Part shown: positions 15,201 to 25,595 of the stretch, piece after piece
Layout: every line of letters begins with the position of its first letter
Position numbering within the stretch: position 1 is the first letter of the stretch
Source of the DNA: Hippasteria phrygiana
Taxonomy: Eukaryota > Echinodermata > Asteroidea > Valvatida > Goniasteridae
Direction: 5' to 3'
NCBI GenBank assembly: GCA_037893225.1
Contig: JAZGUH010000090.1
Location: forward strand, 124,001 to 188,000
DNA length: 64,000 nt
Position numbers and translations under genes: made by a program
Notes under the pieces: model-generated
Database searches by the model: none
Told to the model about the DNA's origin: nothing
Seen by the model: only the letters and a program-made list of their open reading frames with translations

Positions 15201-17757
15201 AGTAAAGCAAGTCCATACCCCAGGGAATTTGACAGGCATGGAGCAATAAATAAAAGGTAATCTGCACACAGATGGTGGCCGGGAAGAAAATAAACATTGC
15301 GAGGTTTGAATTTTCTCCACAAGTGTTAACTCTAAGAAGCCGCCGATAATTGCAACATGTAGCGCCAGATCTAAGCTATCCATACATCTCAAAATTACTG
15401 AATTTGGTTGATATTTCATGCAATTATGAATGAGTAAAGCAAGTCCATACCCCAGGGAATTTGACATGCATGGAGCAATAAATAGACGGTAACATGTACA
15501 CAGATGTTGGCCGGAAAGAAAATAAACATTGCGAGGTTTGAATTTTCTCCACAAGTTTTAACTCTAAGAAGCCGCCGATGATTGCAACATGTAGCGCCAG
15601 ATCTAAGCTATCCATACATGTCAAAATTACTGTATTTGGTTGATATTTCATGCAATTATGAATGAGTAAAGCAAGTCATACCCCTGGGAATTTGACAGGC
15701 ATGGAGCAATAAATAGAAGGTAATATGCACACAGATGTTGGCCGGAAAGAAAATACACATTGCGAGGTTTGAATTTTCTCCACAAGTTTTAACTCTAAGA
15801 AGCCGCCGATAATTGCAACATGTAGCGCCAGATCTAAGCTATCCATACATGTCAAAATTACTGAATTTGGTTGATATTTCATGCAATTATGAATGAGTAA
15901 AGCAAGTCCATACCCCAGGGAATTTGACAGGCATGGAGCAATAAATAAAAGGTAATCTGCACACAGATGGTGGCCGGGAAGAAAATAAACATTGCGAGGT
16001 TTGTATTTTCTCCACAAGTGTTAACTCTAAGAAGCCGCCGATAATTGCAACATGTAGCGCCAGATCTAAGCTATCCATACATGTCAAAATTACTGAATTT
16101 GGTTGATATTTCATGCAATTATGAATGAGTAAAGCAAGTCCATACCCCAGGGAATTTGACAGGCATGGAGCAATACATAAAAGGTAATCTGCACACAGAT
16201 GGTGGCCGGGAAGAAAATAAACATTGCGAGGTTTGAATTTTCTCCACACGTGTTAACTCTAAGAAGCCGCCGATAATTGCAACATGTAGCGCCAGATCTA
16301 AGCTATCCATACATGTCAAAATTACTGAATTTGGTTGATATTTCATGCAATTATGAATGAGTAAAGCAAGTCATACCCCAGGGAATTTGACAGGCATGGA
16401 GCAATAAATAGAAGGTAATATGCACACAGATGTTGGCCGGAAAGAAAATACACATTGCGAGGTTTGAATTTTCTCCACACGTTTTAACTCTAAGAAGCCG
16501 CCGATAATTGCAACATGTAGCGCCAGATCTAAGCTATCCATACATGTCAAAATTACTGAATTTGGTTGATATTTCATGCAATTATGAATGAGTAAAGCAA
16601 GTCATACCCCAGGGAATTTGACAGGCATGGAGCAATAAATAGAAGGTAATATGCACACAGATGTTGGCCGGAAAGAAAATACACATTGCGAGGTTTGAAT
16701 TTTCTCCACACGTTTTAACTCTAAGAAGCCGCCGATAATTGCAACATGTAGCGCCAGATCTAAGCTATCCATACATGTCAAAATTACTGAATTTGGTTGA
16801 TATTTCATGCAATTATGAATGAGTAAAGCAAGTCATACCCCAGGGAATTTGACAGGCATGGAGCAATAAATAGAAGGTAATATGCACACAGATGTTGGCC
16901 GGAAAGAAAATACACATTGCGAGGTTTGAATTTTCTCCACACGTTTTAACTCTAAGAAGCCGCCGATAATTGCAACATGTAGCGCCAGATCTAAGCTATC
17001 CATACATGTCAAAATTACTGAATTTGGTTGATATTTCATGCAATTATGAATGAGTAAAGCAAGTCATACCCCAGGGAATTTGACAGGCATGGAGCAATAA
17101 ATAGAAGGTAATATGCACACAGATGTTGGCCGGAAAGAAAATACACATTGCGAGGTTTGAATTTTCTCCACAAGTTTTAACTCTAAGAAGCCGCCGATAA
17201 TTGCAACATGTAGCGCCAGATCTAAGCTATCCATACATGTCAAAATTACTGAATTTGGTTGATATTTCATGCAATTATGAATGAGTAAAGCAAGTCCATA
17301 CCCCAGGGAATTTGACAGGCATGGAGCAATAAATAGAAGGTAATCTGCACACAGATGGTGGCCGGGAAGAAAATAAACATTGCGAGGTTTGAATTTTCTC
17401 CACAAGTGTTAACTCTAAGAAGCCGCCGATAATTGCAACATGTAGCGCCAGATCTAAGCTATCCATACATGTCAAAATTACTGAATTTGGTTGATATTTC
17501 ATGCAATTATGAATGAGTAAAGCAAGTCATACCCTAGGGAATTTGACAGGCATGGAGCAATAAATAGACGGTAATATGCACACAGATGTTGGCCGGAAAG
17601 AAAATAAACTTTGCGAGGTTTGAATTTTCTCCACAAGTGTTAACTCTAAGAAGCCGCCGATAATTGCAACATGTAGCGCCAGATCTAAGCTATCCATACA
17701 TGTCAAAATTACTGAATTTGGTTGATATTTCATGCAATTATGAATGAGTAAAGCAAG

Positions 17758-20700
17758 TCATACCCTAGGGAATTTGACAGGCATGGAGCAATAAATAGAC
17801 GGTAATATGCACACAGATGTTGGCCGGAAAGAAAATAAACTTTGCGAGGTTTGAATTTTCTCCACAAGTGTTAACTCTAAGAAGCCGCCGATAATTGCAA
17901 CATGTAGCGCCAGATCTAAGCTATCCATACATGTCAAAATTACTGAATTTGGTTTATATTTCATGCAATTATGAATGAGTAAAGCAAGTCCATACCCCAG
18001 GGAATTTGACAGGCATGGAGCAATAAATAAAAGGTAATCTGCACACAGATGGTGGCCGGGAAGAAAATAAACATTGCGAGGTTTGAATTTTCTCCACAAG
18101 TGTTAACTCTAAGAAGCCGCCGATAATTGCAACATGTAGCGCCAGATCTAAGCTATCCATACATCTCAAAATTACTGAATTTGGTTGATATTTCATGCAA
18201 TTATGAATGAGTAAAGCAAGTCCATACCCCAGGGAATTTGACATGCATGGAGCAATAAATAGACGGTAACATGTACACAGATGTTGGCCGGAAAGAAAAT
18301 AAACATTGCGAGGTTTGAATTTTCTCCACAAGTTTTAACTCTAGGAAGCCGCCGATGATTGCAACATGTAGCGCCAGATCTAAGCTATCCATACATGTCA
18401 AAATTACTGTATTTGGTTGATATTTCATGCAATTATGAATGAGTAGAGCAAGTCCATACCCCAGGGAATTTGACAGGCATGGAGCAATAAATAGAAGGTA
18501 ATATGCACACAGATGTTGGCCGGAAAGAAAATACACATTGCGAGGTTTGAATTTTCTCCACAAGTTTTAACTCTAAGAAGCCGCCGATAATTGCAACATG
18601 TAGCGCCAGATCTAAGCTATCCATACATTTCAAAATTACTGAATTTGGTTGATATTTCATGCAATTTATGAATGAGTAAAGCAAGTCATACCCTAGGGAA
18701 TTTGACAGGCATGGAGCAATAAATAGACGGTAATATGCACACAGATGTTGGCCGGAAAGAAAATAAACTTTGCGAGGTTTTAATTTTCTCCACAAGTGTT
18801 AACTCTAAGAAGCCGCCGATAATTGCAACATGTAGCGCCAGATCTAAGCTATCCATACATGTCAAAATTACTGAATTTGGTTTATATTTCATGCAATTAT
18901 GAATGAGTAAAGCAAGTCATACCCTAGGGAATTTGACAGGCATGGAACAATAAATAGAAGGTAATATGCACACAGATGTTGGCCGGAAAGAAAATAAACA
19001 TTGCGAGGTTTGAATTTTCTCCACAAGTGTTAACTCTAAGAAGCCGCCGATAATTGCAACATGTAGCGCCAGATCTAAGCTATCCATACATGTCAAAATT
19101 ACTGAATTTGGTTGATATTTCATGCAATTATGAATGAGTAAAGCAAGTCCATACCCCAGTGAATTTGACATGCATGGAGCAATAAATAGACGGTAACATG
19201 TACACAGATGTTGGCCGGAAAGAAAATAATCATTGCGAGGTTTGAATTTTCTCCACAAGTTTTAACTCTAGGAAGCCGCCGATGATTGCAACATGTAGCG
19301 CCAGATCTAAGCTATCCATACATGTCAAAATTACTGAATTTGGTTGATATTTCATGCAATTATGAATGAGTAAAGCAAGTCATACCCTAGGGAATTTGAC
19401 AGGCATGGAGCAATAAATAGACGGTAATATGCACACAGATGTTGGCCGGAAAGAAAATAAACTTTGCGAGGTTTGAATTTTCTCCACAAGTGTTAACTCT
19501 AAGAAGCCGCCGATAATTGCAACATGTAGCGCCAGATCTAAGCTATCCATACATGTCAAAATTACTGAATTTGGTTTATATTTCATGCAATTATGAATGA
19601 GTAAAGCAAGTCCATACCCCAGGGAATTTGACAGGCATGGAGCAATAAATAAAAGGTAATCTGCACACAGATGGTGGCCGGGAAGAAAATAAACATTGCG
19701 AGGTTTGAATTTTCTCCACAAGTGTTAACTCTAAGAAGCCGCCGATAATTGCAACATGTAGCGCCAGATCTAAGCTATCCATACATCTCAAAATTACTGA
19801 ATTTGGTTGATATTTCATGCAATTATGAATGAGTAAAGCAAGTCCATACCCCAGGGAATTTGACATGCATGGAGCAATAAATAGACGGTAACATGTACAC
19901 AGATGTTGGCCGGAAAGAAAATAAACATTGCGAGGTTTGAATTTTCTCCACAAGTTTTAACTCTAGGAAGCCGCCGATGATTGCAACATGTAGCGCCAGA
20001 TCTAAGCTATCCATACATGTCAAAATTACTGTATTTGGTTGATATTTCATGCAATTATGAATGAGTAGAGCAAGTCCATACCCCAGGGAATTTGACAGGC
20101 ATGGAGCAATAAATAGAAGGTAATATGCACACAGATGTTGGCCGGAAAGAAAATACACATTGCGAGGTTTGAATTTTCTCCACAAGTTTTAACTCTAAGA
20201 AGCCGCCGATAATTGCAACATGTAGCGCCAGATCTAAGCTATCCATACATTTCAAAATTACTGAATTTGGTTGATATTTCATGCAATTTATGAATGAGTA
20301 AAGCAAGTCATACCCTAGGGAATTTGACAGGCATGGAGCAATAAATAGACGGTAATATGCACACAGATGTTGGCCGGAAAGAAAATAAACTTTGCGAGGT
20401 TTTAATTTTCTCCACAAGTGTTAACTCTAAGAAGCCGCCGATAATTGCAACATGTAGCGCCAGATCTAAGCTATCCATACATGTCAAAATTACTGAATTT
20501 GGTTTATATTTCATGCAATTATGAATGAGTAAAGCAAGTCATACCCTAGGGAATTTGACAGGCATGGAACAATAAATAGAAGGTAATATGCACACAGATG
20601 TTGGCCGGAAAGAAAATAAACATTGCGAGGTTTGAATTTTCTCCACAAGTGTTAACTCTAAGAAGCCGCCGATAATTGCAACATGTAGCGCCAGATCTAA

Positions 20701-20950
20701 GCTATCCATACATGTCAAAATTACTGAATTTGGTTGATATTTCATGCAATTATGAATGAGTAAAGCAAGTCCATACCCCAGTGAATTTGACATGCATGGA
20801 GCAATAAATAGACGGTAACATGTACACAGATGTTGGCCGGAAAGAAAATAATCATTGCGAGGTTTGAATTTTCTCCACAAGTTTTAACTCTAGGAAGCCG
20901 CCGATGATTGCAACATGTAGCGCCAGATCTAAGCTATCCATACATGTCAA
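17758..20950. repeat. Higher-order repeat, 1622-bp (7-monomer) period, two copies
   Basis: The monomer variants from 17758 onward recur exactly 1622 bp later, from 19380. They include the rare CAATTTATGAA insertion, the CATTTCAAAA variant, and the CCCCAGTGAATTT and AATAATCATTG variants. The match ends near 20950, where the second copy carries TTGATATTTAATGC instead of TTGATATTTCATGC. Confidence 0.8.
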
Positions 20951-21526
20951 AATTACTGTATTTGGTTGATATTTAATGCAATTATGAATGAGTAGAGCAA
21001 GTCCATACCCCAGGGAATTTGACAGGCATGGAGCAATAAATAGAAGGTAATATGCACATAGATGTTGGCCGGAAAGAAAATAAACATTGCGAGGTTTGAA
21101 TTTTCTCCACAAGTTTTAACTCTAAGAAGCCGCCGATGATTGCAACATGTAGCGCCAGATCTAAGCTATCCATACATGTCAAAATTACTGTATTTGGTTT
21201 ATATTTCATGCAATTATGAATGAGTAAAGCAAGTCATACCCTAGGGAATTTGACAGGCATGGAGCAATAAATAGAAGGTAATATGCACACAGATGTTGGC
21301 CGGAAAGAAAATAAACATTGCGAGGTTTGAATTTTCTCCACAAGTTTTAACTCTAAGAAGCCGCCGATAATTGCAACATGTAGCGCCAGATCTAAGCTAT
21401 CCATACATGTCAAAATTACTGAATTTGGTTGATATTTCATGCAATTATGAATGAGTAAAGCATGTCATACCCTAGGGAATTTGACAGGCATGGATCAATA
21501 AATAGAAGGTAATATGCACACAGATG

Positions 21527-21532
21527 TTGGCC
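21527..21532. repeat. Target-site duplication, left copy (TTGGCC)
   Basis: Satellite sequence reads GATGTTGGCC up to 21532 and then switches abruptly to the element end AGTAGTATAGGG. The matching right copy resumes the monomer with TGGCCGGAAAG. The unambiguous duplicated part is TGGCC (5 bp). A 6-bp TTGGCC, the size usual for Polintons, is obtained if the terminal T at 37675 is counted in the duplication rather than in the inverted repeat. Confidence 0.85.
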
Positions 21533-21765
21533 AGTAGTATAGGGATTTGCCGATTCAGCGACAAAACCCGATTTTTCACTTTCTTCCCCAATTTTACTGT
21601 AGGTACATACGTCAAATTTAAAAAAAACCAAAATAGTCTAAAAATAGCCCAAATTTAATTCAAATTTTTGCTGGGGTACTACACACCAAAATTAGCACAA
21701 AATCAAGAAAATAAAAAATATTTTCCATATCCCACAAGCGTACGAAATCACCAGGGCGCCCGGGC
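21533..21765 (+). repeat. Left terminal inverted repeat of the element
   Basis: Positions 21533-21743 are, by direct reading, an exact reverse complement of 37465-37675 (211 bp). Beyond a 10-bp stretch with four mismatches, the 12-bp GC-rich block GGGCGCCCGGGC (21754-21765) is again matched by 37443-37454, giving a total of 233 bp. This is short for a Polinton, where repeats often reach several hundred bases. The near-identity of the two ends implies a recent insertion. Confidence 0.95.
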
Positions 21766-21798
21766 GGAAAAGGCAAAACATGATTTGTCGTAAGGCAA

Positions 21799-21839
21799 AA
21801 AAACCCTCACCTCTACACTCAGTAGAGATGAGGGTTTTT
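21799..21839. terminator. Strong hairpin, possible transcript 3' end signal
   Basis: The arms AAAAACCCTCACCTCTAC (21799-21816) and GTAGAGATGAGGGTTTTT (21822-21839) pair over 18 bp with one C-A mismatch and a 5-base loop. On the minus strand it lies about 130 bp beyond the stop of the leftmost gene and ends in a run of T, like a hairpin terminator or a viral 3'-end signal. Its role is inferred from position only. The rest of 21766-21970 has no gene with a start codon; a start-less minus-strand frame ending at 21858 is discussed under findings. Confidence 0.55.
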
Positions 21840-21970
21840 GTCTGTTACTAACTACAACTACTCTTTGCAAGGAGCGCTAGGCCTAGTCTCTAAACTCTCT
21901 TGAGCACTTGCGTAGCTAGGAGGCTCATCTCTACTTACGTTAAAATCACGCTCATACTCTTTAGCTACGA

Positions 21971-22612
21971 CTAATTTAAAGTTGTAAGTTTTGCGATAAG
22001 ATCTTTTTTTTCTTTCGCTAGAAGCTCGACCACTTTCTTTTCGACCTCATCGTCTATTTCTTTTTGGTTTCTATCGGACTCTTCTCTCGCTTTAGTTTGA
22101 GTCCTAATAGCTTCTTTCATTCCGTTAAACTTTTTTAATTCATCGTTAATCAAAGTAAATTCTTCGTGACTTACATCGCCATCGTCTACAGCCTGAGACA
22201 CCAATTCATTTATCGTATTTAATTTTGTTTCTGCTACTACTCTAATCTCATCGTGTTTCTTAGCTTTACCTCTAAACTTTTTACTAAATCGTTTTAATGC
22301 CAAACTTACACCCACGCATCCTATAGCTAATCCTTCTAACACCACGCCTATGGGTATACTAATGACACCTACAACGCTGACTATGCCTATGGTGCCGGAT
22401 AAAGCTCCTAAACATTCCATAACGATCTCTGCGTTAGATAAACAGGTAATAATTTTATTATACTTTTTGTGCAACCGTTCTCTCTTATCTCTCTCGTTGG
22501 ATATCTCTTTTTGCACACGTTCGATTTTATTTAACCTAAAGACTGAAGACTCGTTCGTTTCTATAGGTGCACTATAAACGGGCAATTTAGGGTAAACGGA
22601 TTCTGCGGTCAT
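21971..22612 (-). CDS. Conserved Polinton hydrophobic/coiled-coil protein, unknown function (213 aa)
   Basis: This is the leftmost gene of the minus-strand block. Residues 24-55 are charged and helical (many K, R and E). Residues about 60-105 are a long hydrophobic stretch rich in G, V, I and L that could form two membrane helices. Residues 110-213 are again charged and helical, with KAKKHDEIRV near 115-124. From memory this pattern, and the KHDEIRV...KLNTI region in particular, matches a hypothetical-protein family often seen in Polintons of cnidarians; I cannot verify that here and no function is known to me. The start is preceded by the same 13-base motif, ACGACTTTATAAA, as the next gene. 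Only 16 bp separate it from that gene's stop, suggesting compact viral-style packing. A run of eight A lies near the 3' end (22008-22015). Confidence 0.8.
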   Translation of the reverse strand: MTAESVYPKLPVYSAPIETNESSVFRLNKIERVQKEISNERDKRERLHKKYNKIITCLSNAEIVMECLGALSGTIGIVSVVGVISIPIGVVLEGLAIGCVGVSLALKRFSKKFRGKAKKHDEIRVVAETKLNTINELVSQAVDDGDVSHEEFTLINDELKKFNGMKEAIRTQTKAREESDRNQKEIDDEVEKKVVELLAKEKKDLIAKLTTLN

Positions 22613-22625
22613 TTTATAAAGTCGT
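22613..22625 (-). promoter_or_regulatory. TATA-type motif abutting the start codon of the 213-aa gene
   Basis: The minus strand reads ACGACTTTATAAA directly before ATG. The identical 13 bases precede the start at 24347, and related GACTTATAAA or TTATAAAAG motifs precede the starts at 28472, 25057 and 37350. This is probably a virus-type promoter with a very short leader (inference). Confidence 0.5.
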
Positions 22626-22628
22626 TTA

Positions 22629-24347
22629 TTATTTTAAATTTTTTTGCACGTATACTAGTATCAAAGTACCGACACCTACCAATAACGCCCACACGTGCTC
22701 CGCCAACCAACCGACCGATTTACTTAACAACGTGAACAACCAACTCGCGATACTACCCAAAATACCAGGTAAAGCGGCTAATAACTTACCCCCTAGCTTT
22801 TTTAGCAAATTAGACAAGTTTTTTAAATGATTACTTATCCAATCTTTCACATTGACTCCGGGCTCGGGCGGAACCGGAGTCGAAGCAGGAACAGCCGCCG
22901 CACCAGCTGCTGCAGCCGAACCACCCCCACCAATAGTCGTCACCAAAGAAGCAACGATTGCACCTATAACTGTAGCAAACGCGGTTAATATACTTACGAC
23001 CGTCAAACCCTGTTCTCGAAACAGAATTCTAATCTTTTCTCTTAGCGAGATAGCACCATCTCGCATTTTATTATACGTTTCTTGGGCTCTAACCATTTGA
23101 CTTTTGAGTCCTCGTTCATTATCTCGCGCCGCTGTCAGTCTAGCGGATCTTTCATCATTTAGATCTTTTAATCGATCGGTTATTTCTCGTCTCTCTCCTT
23201 CGCTCATTGCTTCAGTTAGTTCAGCTTCGGTTTGATTAATTTCATCATCTAGCCTTCTTAATCGAGCTAAATTTAATTCTAACTCACCTTTGCGGGTTTC
23301 TGCCGCTTTGCTTGCACCAGCAATTTCTCTAAGGTCTTTTAATCCCGTAATTTTAACCATTAATTTTTCTTTTTCATCTACTACTTTTTCTTTTTCTTCT
23401 ACTACTTTTTCTTTTTCTTCTACTAATTTTTGTCGTTTATCTAATGCTTTATGTCGTTCAGCTGCTCTTTCGTTTGATTTATTTAATGCTATTACTCGTC
23501 TATCTACTATTTCTATTTGGTTATCTAATGCTATAACTCGTTCAGCTAATGCTTTAACTCGTTCATCTAATTTTTTTTCGTCTTCACGTGATCCATTAAT
23601 TAGTTCAGTTACATCATCTCGTAATTCATTAAAATCAACATCTTTTCCCGTTAAATCTACTCCTTCTTTTCTCAATTCATCTACAATTACTTTTTTTATA
23701 GCATCGACAACTTCATCGGCCGCTTTTGGAAGTTCACTCATCGCAATATTTTCGGGTTGTATCTGGCTTATTTTTTGTTGAGGTTTAATAATGGATTTAC
23801 TAGATGTATAATCAGAAATACCAAGATCAGATCTGATAAATTCTGCGTTAGTTCTACTTTGAATAGTGCTTAATTTTAAAAACAAGCGCGGATTTGATTT
23901 GTTTGTTAATTGGACCCATTTCTTTCCTTTATTCCATCTTACAGATAATCCCCCATCTTCATCACTTCTAAAATTAGTAGTATCTTCAATACCTGGTGTA
24001 TATCCAGTAGTCTCAAGTATATTTTTATAGAATTTGGATAGTTTTTCTTTTACCAACGCTACCTTAAGTTGTTCTATCGATGTAGAGTCATCTTTATCTA
24101 GTAATTTTAACCGATTTTCTAATTGTTCTTGATAATCAATCGTCTCAGGCGGTTGTGGTTCAGCCGATCTATCCCATTCATAATCATGGTCGGGGTTTAT
24201 TCCTAAACCATCGTCACCATCGACATCTTCAAAATCATCATCACCATCGACATCTTCAAAATCATCATCAGCATCATCAGCATCATCGACTCGTTCGTCT
24301 TCTCGACTCACATCATCCATAGATATAAATTCTCCACCTTCAGCCAT
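22629..24347 (-). CDS. Large acidic coiled-coil membrane protein of the element (572 aa)
   Basis: The N-terminus is very acidic, with a repeated DDDFEDVDGDD unit at about residues 27-46. Residues 125-185 form a possible small globular part. Residues about 210-440 are highly charged and predicted coiled coil, including the near-repeat EEKEKVV around 310-328. A hydrophobic segment at about 447-472 is followed by a G/A/P-rich linker (473-497). An amphipathic-to-hydrophobic C-terminal region (about 510-568) ends in a likely membrane anchor. From memory, proteins with this coiled coil, Gly/Ala linker and double membrane segment recur in invertebrate Polintons. A structural or membrane-remodelling virion role is possible but unproven. 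It lies between the 77-aa and 213-aa genes on the same strand, with short gaps of 16 and 25 bp. Confidence 0.85.
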   Translation of the reverse strand: MAEGGEFISMDDVSREDERVDDADDADDDFEDVDGDDDFEDVDGDDGLGINPDHDYEWDRSAEPQPPETIDYQEQLENRLKLLDKDDSTSIEQLKVALVKEKLSKFYKNILETTGYTPGIEDTTNFRSDEDGGLSVRWNKGKKWVQLTNKSNPRLFLKLSTIQSRTNAEFIRSDLGISDYTSSKSIIKPQQKISQIQPENIAMSELPKAADEVVDAIKKVIVDELRKEGVDLTGKDVDFNELRDDVTELINGSREDEKKLDERVKALAERVIALDNQIEIVDRRVIALNKSNERAAERHKALDKRQKLVEEKEKVVEEKEKVVDEKEKLMVKITGLKDLREIAGASKAAETRKGELELNLARLRRLDDEINQTEAELTEAMSEGERREITDRLKDLNDERSARLTAARDNERGLKSQMVRAQETYNKMRDGAISLREKIRILFREQGLTVVSILTAFATVIGAIVASLVTTIGGGGSAAAAGAAAVPASTPVPPEPGVNVKDWISNHLKNLSNLLKKLGGKLLAALPGILGSIASWLFTLLSKSVGWLAEHVWALLVGVGTLILVYVQKNLK

Positions 24348-24360
24348 TTTATAAAGTCGT
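24348..24360 (-). promoter_or_regulatory. TATA-type motif abutting the start codon of the 572-aa gene
   Basis: The minus strand reads ACGACTTTATAAA immediately before ATG, identical to the motif at 22613-22625. Confidence 0.5.
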
Positions 24361-24372
24361 ATATTTTATATT

Positions 24373-24606
24373 TTACGTAGTATTTACTACATTCTGAGGA
24401 ATTACTCCTTGACTCACCAACCAAGTCTGAGTAGCTAGAGCGCTACCTACCGTAGCGGTGATTTTAATCGTATCTTCTACGTCTAACTTTCCTAAATCGG
24501 CGGGCTTAATTTTCAAAAGTTTTTTACTCAACATAGTATAACCTACGGTCAACAAACTCAACACAGCGCCGTGATAAAGAGTATTTGCAACGTTCTTCGT
24601 ATCCAT
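24373..24606 (-). CDS. Small membrane protein of the element (77 aa)
   Basis: This short protein has a hydrophobic helix at about residues 13-30 and a second moderately hydrophobic stretch at about 48-68. Between them is a basic and acidic linker containing KIKPADLGKLDVED (residues 32-45). From memory, a small protein with this linker is frequent in Polinton-like elements of invertebrates; its function is unknown to me. It sits in the minus-strand block between the basic/TM protein upstream and the 572-aa protein downstream, with gaps of 31 and 25 bp. A minor membrane or virion component is the likeliest role, by analogy and context only. Confidence 0.75.
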   Translation of the reverse strand: MDTKNVANTLYHGAVLSLLTVGYTMLSKKLLKIKPADLGKLDVEDTIKITATVGSALATQTWLVSQGVIPQNVVNTT

Positions 24607-24637
24607 TTTACTTGTACAAACATTTTATTTTTTTTAT

Positions 24638-25057
24638 TTATTCCATTTCTAATAGTTCTTCAACTTTAGGGGGTGAAGTTGCGATCGCAACCCCTACCCC
24701 CACCTCTCGCTGTGGATCTACAGGTTTATTCTTTTTAAACGCGAGATATCCAATTCCTAAAACAGCCAAACCAACTATCGCGTAGCTCCAGCTCGGAATG
24801 TCTCTCATCGTCATCGCTGGCGTTTGCTCTTCTTCTATACTTTGCATTTTTTGTATTTGTTCTTTCATCTTTCTGTTTCTTTCGGCCAGTTTTTTACCTT
24901 GCTCTACTCTTTTAGGGTCTTTTGCTCTTTTTTTTGTGACTCTTGATAGAGCCGGCTGAGTCGGCTCTTGGGGAGGAGGAGCCGTCTCTTGTGGAGTCTC
25001 TTGGGGAGGCCGAGGGGTCTCTGATACTTGATCCGTCGTTGTCGTTTCTAGGCTCAT
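24638..25057 (-). CDS. Basic protein with C-terminal membrane segment (139 aa)
   Basis: Residues 1-37 are Thr/Pro/Gln-rich. Residues about 39-70 are strongly basic (VTKKRAKDPKRVEQGKKLAERNRK), as expected for a nucleic-acid-binding or nuclear-targeting stretch. Residues about 88-107 are one membrane helix, followed by a short charged tail. The layout recalls small basic virion core or membrane proteins of adintovirus-like elements, but I cannot assign a named family. Its start overlaps the 3' end of the upstream 227-aa gene by 146 bp in another frame. The start is preceded by ATTATAAAAG, the same motif found before the polymerase gene, which supports this choice of ATG. Confidence 0.75.
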   Translation of the reverse strand: MSLETTTTDQVSETPRPPQETPQETAPPPQEPTQPALSRVTKKRAKDPKRVEQGKKLAERNRKMKEQIQKMQSIEEEQTPAMTMRDIPSWSYAIVGLAVLGIGYLAFKKNKPVDPQREVGVGVAIATSPPKVEELLEME

Positions 25058-25595
25058 CTTTTATAATAATACTACTATTATTTGTTGTTATATTACTACT
25101 ACTATCTACCTGTAAATGTTTAGTCGTGATCAACATAGCCACCAAAGGAGATAAATAAACCCCATAATTATAATGCACTTCGCAAAGTAAACTGGACAAG
25201 CTGCTAGAAATAACGGGATCTTTTTCTAAGTCGTTGATAAGGGCTTCTTCAGAATCTAAACAAAGTTTATAACCGAATGGTGAAGCCAGCGGCAAAGTCG
25301 CGCCTAAAGCTTTTGCGTAACAGGTCAACACGCAACTCCCCAAACTGACTATCATTTCTTTACCGAGCTTGGCTTCGTATCTTTTATATAGCTTTTCTTG
25401 TTTTTCCACAGTCAATCCCTCTATTTCATTGACAGAGTATTCTTTACCGAAATATTTTTTAGAATCACCGGAAGCAACTACACCCAAAAGTCTATTTTTG
25501 GACACAGTTGCTTCTGGGATCGTCGCTATTGTCGTGGGTGTAGCAGCTACGGGTTCTTGAGATAACGTGCTTAGAGATTCTATCGACTTGCTCAT
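24912..25595 (-). CDS. Unknown structural-type protein of the element (227 aa)
   Basis: The N-terminal 35 residues are Ser/Thr-rich. Residues about 36-165 look globular, with EGLTVEKQEKLYKRYEAKLG (about 59-78) followed by a hydrophobic helix-rich part. The C-terminal 55 residues are low complexity (Asn, Asp, Ser, Arg) and end in a basic tail, KSHKKKSKRP. The globular part vaguely resembles a hypothetical protein family I associate with invertebrate Polintons; I cannot name a function. The low-complexity tail is encoded in the 146 bp overlap with the downstream basic/TM gene, so one stretch encodes two unrelated tails. ATG at 25595 is preceded by TTCTATTTTAA. Confidence 0.75.
   Translation of the reverse strand: MSKSIESLSTLSQEPVAATPTTIATIPEATVSKNRLLGVVASGDSKKYFGKEYSVNEIEGLTVEKQEKLYKRYEAKLGKEMIVSLGSCVLTCYAKALGATLPLASPFGYKLCLDSEEALINDLEKDPVISSSLSSLLCEVHYNYGVYLSPLVAMLITTKHLQVDSSSNITTNNSSIIIKDEPRNDNDGSSIRDPSASPRDSTRDGSSSPRADSAGSIKSHKKKSKRP

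Larger units (their letters stand above)
1..21532. repeat. Satellite array, left block (231/232-bp monomers)
   Basis: Head-to-tail monomers begin at 1, 233, 465 and 696, so the unit is 232 or 231 bp. The one-base difference is mainly AGTCCATAC versus AGTCATAC near the middle of the unit; a few units gain a base in CAATTTATGAA. Monomers are very similar and differ at recurring diagnostic sites: GGTGGCCGGGAAG or GTTGGCCGGAAAG; TTTGTATTTT or TTTGAATTTT; and CACAAGTGTT, CACACGTGTT, CACACGTTTT or CACAAGTTTT. These variants recur in fixed order, giving higher-order repeats. No gene other than repeat-derived open frames is visible in this 21.5 kb. The satellite family is not one I can name. Confidence 0.97.

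Noticed and set aside
148..21440. Dozens of minus-strand open frames of 68-120 codons within the left satellite
   Set aside because: They all repeat the same translated monomer. Frames break whenever a 232-bp unit shifts the phase or TATGAC creates a stop. There is no independent coding signal.
21437..21631. 64-codon frame spanning the left junction, and a 134-codon frame at 37550-37954 spanning the right junction
   Set aside because: Both join satellite sequence with terminal-repeat sequence and exist only because of the insertion point.
23290..23781. 163-codon plus-strand frame, Ser/Phe-rich
   Set aside because: Antisense shadow of the coiled-coil part of the 572-aa gene; its repeats mirror the EEKEKVV repeats.
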